From positions 1 to 6,438 of the forward strand of contig JAGVFV010000145.1 of NCBI GenBank assembly GCA_020057445.1: 6,438 bases of DNA. The letters are read 5' to 3'. Below the pieces are notes generated by a model that was not told the origin of the DNA, ran no database searches, and saw nothing but the letters and a program-made list of their open reading frames with translations. Below, piece by piece: positions 1 to 3,425 of this stretch (position 1 is the stretch's first letter; every line of letters begins with the position of its first letter). Position numbers and translations under genes: made by a program. The stretch is from an archaeon. Its GTDB lineage: Archaea; Nanobdellota; Nanobdellia; Woesearchaeales; JAHJEM01.

Positions 1-92
1 AGGAGCTGGCCGACGATCACTTGCTGTTTTGTGGCAAAGATGATGTCGTAGATGTTTTCCGGGAGGTTGTATTGATCGAAAAGGATGACCAT
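1..92 (-). CDS. 5' end of an unidentified protein-coding gene (partial)
   Basis: The reverse strand reads ATG at 92-90 and stays open for 30 full codons to the window edge. The product begins MVILFDQYNLPENIYDIIF and continues ATKQQVIVGQLL. No domain is recognisable from this fragment. Support for a real gene comes from its context: a TATA box (TTTATATA, 122-115) is centred about 26 nt upstream of the ATG, the right distance for a leaderless archaeal transcript. A GGTGAT sequence complementary to the archaeal 16S 3' end also sits just before the ATG. The gene is divergent from the AbrB-led operon and shares its 160-bp control region. The function is unknown. Confidence 0.6.
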   Translation of the reverse strand, partial: MVILFDQYNLPENIYDIIFATKQQVIVGQL

Positions 93-114
93 AATCACCA
101 CAAAGTGCAACTAA

Positions 115-122
115 TATATAAA
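115..122 (-). promoter_or_regulatory. Archaeal TATA box for the minus-strand gene
   Basis: On the minus strand this reads TTTATATA, followed by TTAG. Its centre lies about 26 nt before the ATG at 92, so transcription should begin at or next to the start codon. The GGTGAT motif right before the ATG would then be left out of the transcript, unless a second upstream start site exists. Confidence 0.55.
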
Positions 123-133
123 TCTTTCGATTT

Positions 134-151
134 GTATACCTTTTAGTATAC
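134..151. promoter_or_regulatory. Palindromic putative operator GTATAC-N6-GTATAC
   Basis: The sequence GTATACCTTTTAGTATAC contains the self-complementary hexamer GTATAC twice, 12 bp apart centre to centre, so the whole is an inverted repeat with 6-bp arms and a 6-bp spacer. It lies between the divergent TATA boxes, 12 bp behind the minus-strand box and about 70 bp upstream of the plus-strand box. Such symmetry suits a dimeric regulator. The AbrB-like protein encoded just downstream is the obvious candidate, but that link is inference. Confidence 0.35.
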
Positions 152-220
152 TGGACGGGTGGGGAATACATGAATGGATGTCATAGTAAGTAATTAAAAA
201 AGTAAAAAAATAAGTAAATT

Positions 221-228
221 TTTATAAA
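221..228 (+). promoter_or_regulatory. Archaeal TATA box for operon 1
   Basis: TTTATAAA sits in a strongly AT-rich stretch (about 185-229), with its centre about 28 nt before the ATG at 253. That spacing predicts a leader of only a few nucleotides. The weak AGGTC before the ATG (244-248) fits poor dependence on a Shine-Dalgarno sequence. It would drive the AbrB-like gene and the two surface-protein genes coupled to it. Confidence 0.6.
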
Positions 229-252
229 GAGAGGACAAAAGACAGGTCAAAG

Positions 253-426
253 ATGGAAATCCGCAGGAAATTGTACAGCCGTGGAAGCTCTTTTGAGACC
301 ACAATCCCGCGGCCACTGCTTTTTTCCCTCGATCTCTCAAAAAAGCAGGAGGTTGTCTTCATCTTTGATAATGAGAAGGGAAAATGGTATCTGGATTTCA
401 AGGAAATGGAAGAGGAGGACAAATAA
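253..426 (+). CDS. AbrB/MazE/SpoVT-type small DNA-binding protein
   Basis: This is a 57-aa protein starting MEIRRKLYSRGSSFETTIP. The arrangement of a basic start, Y-x-R-G-S-S-x-x-T-T-I-P (residues 8-19), a hydrophobic stretch (PLLFSLDL, 21-28) and a second hairpin with VVFIFD (34-39) and KWYLDF (44-49) matches the swapped-hairpin AbrB fold. Many DPANN archaea have such short stand-alone versions. Members of this fold dimerise and bind DNA, as transition-state regulators or as MazE-type antitoxins. No toxin gene lies next to it, so a plain autoregulatory transcription factor is more likely. It is the first gene of a probable operon, 2 nt before the next start, and its last codons carry that gene's ribosome binding site. 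The ATG is chosen because the family begins here and the TATA box is about 28 nt upstream. The DNA target is inferred only. Confidence 0.85.
   Translation: MEIRRKLYSRGSSFETTIPRPLLFSLDLSKKQEVVFIFDNEKGKWYLDFKEMEEEDK
414..418 (+). promoter_or_regulatory. Ribosome binding site GGAGG that decides the start of the 228-aa gene
   Basis: GGAGG lies inside the last codons of the AbrB-like gene, 10 nt before the ATG at 429. An earlier in-frame ATG at 384 would add 15 residues translated from DNA that already encodes the AbrB-like protein in another frame, and would spoil the N-terminal membrane anchor. The start at 429 is therefore preferred. Confidence 0.65.
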
Positions 427-428
427 AC

Positions 429-1115
429 ATGGCCAGGGAGAGGCACGTGCTCGTGGTGACAATAGCATTCCTAGTCCTCATCCTTTTATGCACGTTTGTC
501 TTTTTGGGAAATCTCCTTCCAGAAGATTCTTTTGGAGGGATCACCGGGCGTGCGGTCACTCTCGTCAGGATCACGAGCAATGATATGACGAATTGCAGCT
601 TTCCGCTCAAAGCAGGCCTCAATCTTTTTTCTGCATATTGTTTGGGTACGCAAGATCAGCCGAATGCGACTTTTTCAGCCCTTTCAAGATTGGAAGGCGT
701 CTTTTCTTTTGAGCCGATGGATTCTGGAGGAGATATCTGGAAAATCTACAATCCTTCTCTTCCTGCTTGGGTTGTGCAGGATCTTTCTGCCGTCACAAGA
801 AAAAAAGGATATGCAGTCATCATGCTTGGGCCTGAAGTCTTTGGTCATGAGGGAGTCAATAAGGATTCAGACACGATTGACGTCATCCAGGGCTGGAATT
901 TCATCGGGTATCCTGTGAATACATCTCATCCGGTGAATGTGACATTCAATTCAATATCAGGACGGTATACTGAAGTGGTGACGTATAACGCGACGGATAC
1001 GGCCTATGTGCGCTATATCGTCGGAGGCGCAAACAACACCCTGGTCGAGACTCCGCCTTATTATGGATATTGGATCAACATGACGCAGGCAAGGACGATC
1101 ATAATTACACGATGA
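429..1115 (+). CDS. Membrane-anchored surface protein with two tandem GWN-IGYP domains
   Basis: The 228-aa product has a short basic start (MARERH), a hydrophobic segment at about 7-29 that serves as a signal anchor, and an ITGRAV motif (38-43) of the kind common after the anchor in DPANN surface proteins. The exported part holds two related beta domains. The first (about 60-132) runs from KAGLNLFSAYC through WKIYNPSLPAWVVQDL to KKGYAVIM. The second (about 152-218) runs from IQGWNFIGYP to YYGYWINM. C56 and C71 could form a disulfide. Seven N-x-S/T sequons (N55, 79, 164, 170, 187, 202, 217) suggest heavy glycosylation outside the cell. Similar double-domain proteins occur in Woesearchaeota-like genomes, but I know of no assigned function. 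The stop codon overlaps the next start as ATGA, so the two are probably translated together. A cell-envelope or adhesion role is inferred from architecture only. Confidence 0.85.
   Translation: MARERHVLVVTIAFLVLILLCTFVFLGNLLPEDSFGGITGRAVTLVRITSNDMTNCSFPLKAGLNLFSAYCLGTQDQPNATFSALSRLEGVFSFEPMDSGGDIWKIYNPSLPAWVVQDLSAVTRKKGYAVIMLGPEVFGHEGVNKDSDTIDVIQGWNFIGYPVNTSHPVNVTFNSISGRYTEVVTYNATDTAYVRYIVGGANNTLVETPPYYGYWINMTQARTIIITR
606..1082 (+). repeat. Two diverged GWN-type domain repeats within the 228-aa protein
   Basis: Copy A covers residues 60-132 and copy B residues 152-218. Each opens with a K/I-x-G-W/L-N-x-x-x-Y motif and closes with an x-x-G-Y-x-x-x-M motif (KKGYAVIM against YYGYWINM), with a tyrosine-containing strand between. 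Copy A has lost the signature tryptophan (GLN instead of GWN) but keeps the IYNPSLPAWVVQDL segment that copy B lacks. They are old duplicates with no obvious DNA-level identity. Confidence 0.6.
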
Positions 1116-3025
1116 AGGGAAAGATGAGAAAAAGGAACGGGAAGACATTGTTCAGGACAAGAGCAGGTCCTTCCACTCTGCGGGCTCGTTTTCTCTTCTT
1201 GATGTTTGCCGTGCTGTTCCTTGCAGGGATCGCAAGCGCTATTCCCTCGCTTCCGACGGAATTTTATGGTTCAATCAAATATTATAACACCAACGGCTCC
1301 TTGGCGTCGACCGTCCGTGTCCATGATGGTGCGCAGTTGTGCGGTTCGTTCACTGTCTCCCGTCTCGGTTATTATGGCAGCCTGACCTGCAAGGGAGATT
1401 GGGAAGGGACAAGTACAGATGAAGGCGCAGCGGTCGGCGCCTTGCTCAATTTCACGTATAACGACGCTCCTGCGAGCGTCAATGGGGATCCGACTTATAC
1501 AGCGGGAACCTTCAAGAGGGTCGACCTCATCATCCCTCCATTGGTCTGCGGAGACACGTTTTGCGATTCTCTGGAATCAAAGCAGACCTGTCCTGGAGAT
1601 TGCGGACCGCCAATAAATGAGACGACACCATCTCCTCCAAGCACCGAGGCATCTGCTGGCGGTGGAGGCGGAGGCGGTGGAGGCGGTGGAGGTGGCGGTG
1701 CAGGAGCAGCGATAACTACTCCTGGAGGCGTGGCAAAGCAGTCATGTGAGGAGAAGTGGGAATGCTCTGACTGGGATAAATGTTCAGTGACGAGCATGCA
1801 ATACCGTTCATGCACTGACCGTGCTGAGTGTGGGACGACCAAGGATCGTCCGTCTTTTAGTCAGGACTGCGTGTATCTTCCCTCTTGTTCTGATGGCGTG
1901 AAGAACGGGCTTGAGACAGGTGTTGATTGTGGCGGTCCGTGTCCTCCTTGTCTGCATTGTTTCAATGGGATTGAGGACATGGGTGAGGAGGCTGTAGATT
2001 GTGGCGGTCCTTGTCCTTCCTGTCCGTCGTGTTATGATGGCCTCAGGAACCAGAATGAGTCCAAGGCGGACTGTGGCGGGCCGTGCGAGCCTTGCAAGAC
2101 CTTTTTTGAGTTCCCGCGCCTTGTGTGCACGCGGGTGATCGATCCCTTCAACCCGTTCTTTTTCCTGTTCCTTGCGCTCGTAGCAGGAATCATCATTGCA
2201 AGGATTGTCTATGCTGAGATCCGCAATCGCCATATCATGCGGCATAAGAAGGACAATGATGTGTCACGGGCGCTTGCGGTCGTGCAGACGAAAAGGCGCA
2301 CGTACCTCTTCATCATCTCGACCATATTGATCTCGCTGATACTCTTCCTGTATTATTATTATGTCGGCATCTGCTATGAGATCAATCTCCTGTACATCTG
2401 GGTGCTTGCCCTTGCGCTGTTCCTGGTCCCTCTCTTCGTTCATTTTGTCATGAAGTGGTTTGAGTATGATGAGAAGAAGTACCTGCAGAAGCTCCGCATG
2501 CTCCATGATACGCACTACCATCACATCATGGAGCTGATCCGTATGAAGAATGAGCATCTTCTCGAGGTCGAGAATGAGGTCGCAGAGCAGATCAAGGACT
2601 TGCATAGCCAAGATGATTTTGCTCGGATCTTTGAGGAGCTTCCGCACCTGAAGGAGGTCTACAATGAGCTCCTTATCCTGTTTGACAGGTATCGTGAGAC
2701 AAGGACGCCGTACAAGGAGGAGAAGGATCTTTTGTCTTCGCTTGCGAAGCTCACTTCCGACAGGCGCTTTTTGGACTTGCAGGAAAAAGTGCCGGAGATC
2801 AAGGCTATTTCGCAGAAGCTTGGACTTCTCTATAAGGGATACAGCGAGAAGCAGGAACTCTATGGCGAGCTTGATAGCATGGAAAATGACGAAGGATTTG
2901 AGCAGGGATTGCAGAAGAAGGGTGTGCTTGCTGAGAAAAAAGAGAGCGAGACAAAGGAAAGCGGATCAAGTGAAGGTGGCGCGAAGGAGAGTGGGGCAAA
3001 GAAGGAGAAACCAAAGGATGAATAA
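1112..3025 (+). CDS. Cys-rich surface protein: TSP1-like and DCGGPC repeats, three membrane segments, cytoplasmic helical tail
   Basis: The 637-aa product starts at the ATG overlapping the previous stop (ATGA). ATG 1124 is a possible alternative. A signal peptide ends near residue 43 (hydrophobic 26-40, then ASA before IPSL). A beta-rich domain follows (about 45-140), then a CGDTFC...CPGDCG motif (146-164), a proline/threonine linker, 14 consecutive glycines (183-196), and a thrombospondin-type-1-like module (212-253; W216, C218, W221, C224, R232, C234, C240). Next come three 22-residue C-x-[DN]-G...DCGGPC-x-x-C repeats (259-328). Three membrane segments lie at about 346-367, 397-420 and 425-448. 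The remaining 190 residues are charged and helical, probably coiled coil in part, with a K/E/G/S-rich tail. This puts the Cys-rich part outside and the helical part in the cytoplasm. Likely roles are adhesion or sensing, by inference. The whole-length family is not one I can name. Confidence 0.85.
   Translation: MKGKMRKRNGKTLFRTRAGPSTLRARFLFLMFAVLFLAGIASAIPSLPTEFYGSIKYYNTNGSLASTVRVHDGAQLCGSFTVSRLGYYGSLTCKGDWEGTSTDEGAAVGALLNFTYNDAPASVNGDPTYTAGTFKRVDLIIPPLVCGDTFCDSLESKQTCPGDCGPPINETTPSPPSTEASAGGGGGGGGGGGGGGAGAAITTPGGVAKQSCEEKWECSDWDKCSVTSMQYRSCTDRAECGTTKDRPSFSQDCVYLPSCSDGVKNGLETGVDCGGPCPPCLHCFNGIEDMGEEAVDCGGPCPSCPSCYDGLRNQNESKADCGGPCEPCKTFFEFPRLVCTRVIDPFNPFFFLFLALVAGIIIARIVYAEIRNRHIMRHKKDNDVSRALAVVQTKRRTYLFIISTILISLILFLYYYYVGICYEINLLYIWVLALALFLVPLFVHFVMKWFEYDEKKYLQKLRMLHDTHYHHIMELIRMKNEHLLEVENEVAEQIKDLHSQDDFARIFEELPHLKEVYNELLILFDRYRETRTPYKEEKDLLSSLAKLTSDRRFLDLQEKVPEIKAISQKLGLLYKGYSEKQELYGELDSMENDEGFEQGLQKKGVLAEKKESETKESGSSEGGAKESGAKKEKPKDE
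1658..1699 (+). repeat. 42-bp GGN tract encoding 14 consecutive glycines
   Basis: The tract uses mixed GGC, GGT and GGA codons, with the 9-mer GGCGGTGGA recurring three times. It encodes a flexible poly-glycine linker between the N-terminal domain and the thrombospondin-like module of the 637-aa protein. Mixed codons suggest selection on the protein rather than simple DNA slippage, although the imperfect repeat could still change in length. Its mirror on the other strand is an artefactual poly-proline frame. Confidence 0.9.
1886..2095 (+). repeat. Three Cys-rich DCGGPC repeats with an exact 72-bp period
   Basis: Copies start at 1886, 1958 and 2030 and each encodes 22 residues: C, then x-G-x-x-x-x-x-E, then DCGGPC-x-x-C, with 2-residue links (LH, PS). 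The core codons for DCGGPC are almost the same in copies 1 and 2 (GATTGTGGCGGTCC) and slightly different in copy 3 (GACTGTGGCGGGCC). Each copy has four cysteines, suggesting two disulfides per unit, in a rod-like stalk just outside the first membrane segment. Confidence 0.9.
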
Positions 3026-3070
3026 GAACAGGCAGGTGGACCAAAGGGGGATGGAGCGAAGGCGCTTTAA
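3026..3070 (+). other. In-frame continuation beyond the stop of the 637-aa gene
   Basis: After TAA (3023-3025) the same frame stays open for 14 codons, EQAGGPKGDGAKAL, before a second TAA (3068-3070). Its Gly/Ala/Lys/Glu-rich composition continues that of the coded tail (GAKKEKPKDE). It may be the end of a once longer protein, cut back by a recent stop codon. No readthrough signal is visible. A competing frame opens with ATG 3018 (25 codons to 3095) and shows no recognisable features. Confidence 0.35.
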
Positions 3071-3149
3071 GCGAAGAAATGAGCCTGAGACTTGAGGTGA
3101 TTGGCAGAACATCCCTGAAAACCAGGCCAGACAGCAAAGACATCATAAA

Positions 3150-3180
3150 ACTATTTTTATCATAAAAATGTAAAAATAGT
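3150..3180. promoter_or_regulatory. Perfect 10-bp AT-rich inverted repeat: operator or operon 1 terminator
   Basis: ACTATTTTTA (3150-3159) and TAAAAATAGT (3171-3180) are exact reverse complements separated by 11 nt. A further half-site copy, ACTATTT, lies at 3191-3197 overlapping the downstream TATA box, and ATCATAAAA occurs twice (3142-3150, 3159-3167). The repeat sits about 10-40 bp upstream of the TATA box of the ribbon-helix-helix gene, as expected for a dimer-binding operator. The T-run at 3154-3158 could also act as an archaeal transcription terminator for operon 1. Both roles are possible. Confidence 0.45.
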
Positions 3181-3192
3181 AAGATAGAAAAC

Positions 3193-3200
3193 TATTTAAA
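3193..3200 (+). promoter_or_regulatory. Archaeal TATA box for operon 2
   Basis: TATTTAAA within ACTATTTAAATAAG is the best TATA match upstream of the ribbon-helix-helix gene. Transcription would start near 3222, giving a leader of about 37 nt before GTG 3259. That leader contains a short CCAG/CTGG hairpin (3227-3241) and a weak GGGG (3251-3254) ahead of the start. Confidence 0.5.
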
Positions 3201-3258
3201 TAAGTTCTGTCATGGATGTGACTAAACCAGTGTCGGTCTGGCTAACGGTCGGGGTACA

Positions 3259-3420
3259 GTGAAACGAGTTAACATTGCACTAAAAGACGATGTGCACACA
3301 AAGGCAAAGTTGATTGCAGTTCTTAAAGAGACAACGCTCAATGATTATTTTGAAAAAGCGATAGAGGATGCTCTGGAGAAGGATCGGACGATCCTTGAAA
3401 AATTAAAAAAACAGCTGTAG
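3259..3420 (+). CDS. Ribbon-helix-helix (CopG/Arc-type) small DNA-binding protein
   Basis: The 53-aa product starts at GTG and reads MKRVNIALKDDVHTKAKLIA onwards. A short alternating strand (KRVNIAL, 2-8), a first helix (DVHTKAKLIAVLK, 11-23), a polar turn (ETT, 24-26) and a second helix (LNDYFEKAIEDALEKD, 27-42) are the classic ribbon-helix-helix layout. Dimers of this fold insert the paired strands into the major groove, and short stand-alone versions are frequent in DPANN archaea. The GTG is chosen because the family begins MKRVNIAL, the frame hits a stop at 3223-3225, and no ATG lies between. No toxin gene is adjacent. It lies 5 nt before the 955-aa surface protein, so the two are probably co-transcribed. 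The inverted repeat at 3150-3180 may be its own operator, by inference. Confidence 0.85.
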   Translation: MKRVNIALKDDVHTKAKLIAVLKETTLNDYFEKAIEDALEKDRTILEKLKKQL

Positions 3421-3425
3421 CGCTC

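Noticed and set aside
171..194. Seven-codon ORF starting at ATG 171 in the divergent intergenic region
   Set aside because: It is too short, lies upstream of the predicted transcription start of operon 1, and has no coding character.
384..428. Upstream ATG giving a 243-aa version of the 228-aa surface protein
   Set aside because: The extra 15 codons overlap the AbrB-like gene in another frame and put polar residues before the signal anchor. ATG 429 has a GGAGG site in front.
1070..1111. TTG start giving a 651-aa version of the Cys-rich protein
   Set aside because: TTG is a rare start, the extension lies wholly inside the upstream gene, and the ATGA overlap at 1112 leads straight into a normal signal peptide.
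1495..1842. Minus-strand ORF with a poly-proline run
   Set aside because: It is the mirror of the GGN tract and the thrombospondin-like region, with no start signal or family resemblance.
1808..2245. Minus-strand 145-codon ORF opposite the Cys repeats
   Set aside because: Its TRRTGRTRTATI-like repeats merely reflect the 72-bp repeats of the coding strand.
2664..3095. Plus-strand 143-codon ORF overlapping the end of the 637-aa gene
   Set aside because: It is an arginine-rich out-of-frame shadow of the coiled-coil coding sequence.
3227..3241. CCAG/CTGG hairpin in the operon 2 leader as a riboswitch
   Set aside because: A 4-bp stem with a 7-nt loop is easily found by chance, and no known riboswitch core is present.
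253..3420. The AbrB-like and ribbon-helix-helix proteins as antitoxins of toxin-antitoxin pairs
   Set aside because: No small toxin-like gene (MazF, PIN, RelE or similar) is adjacent. The neighbours are large exported proteins.
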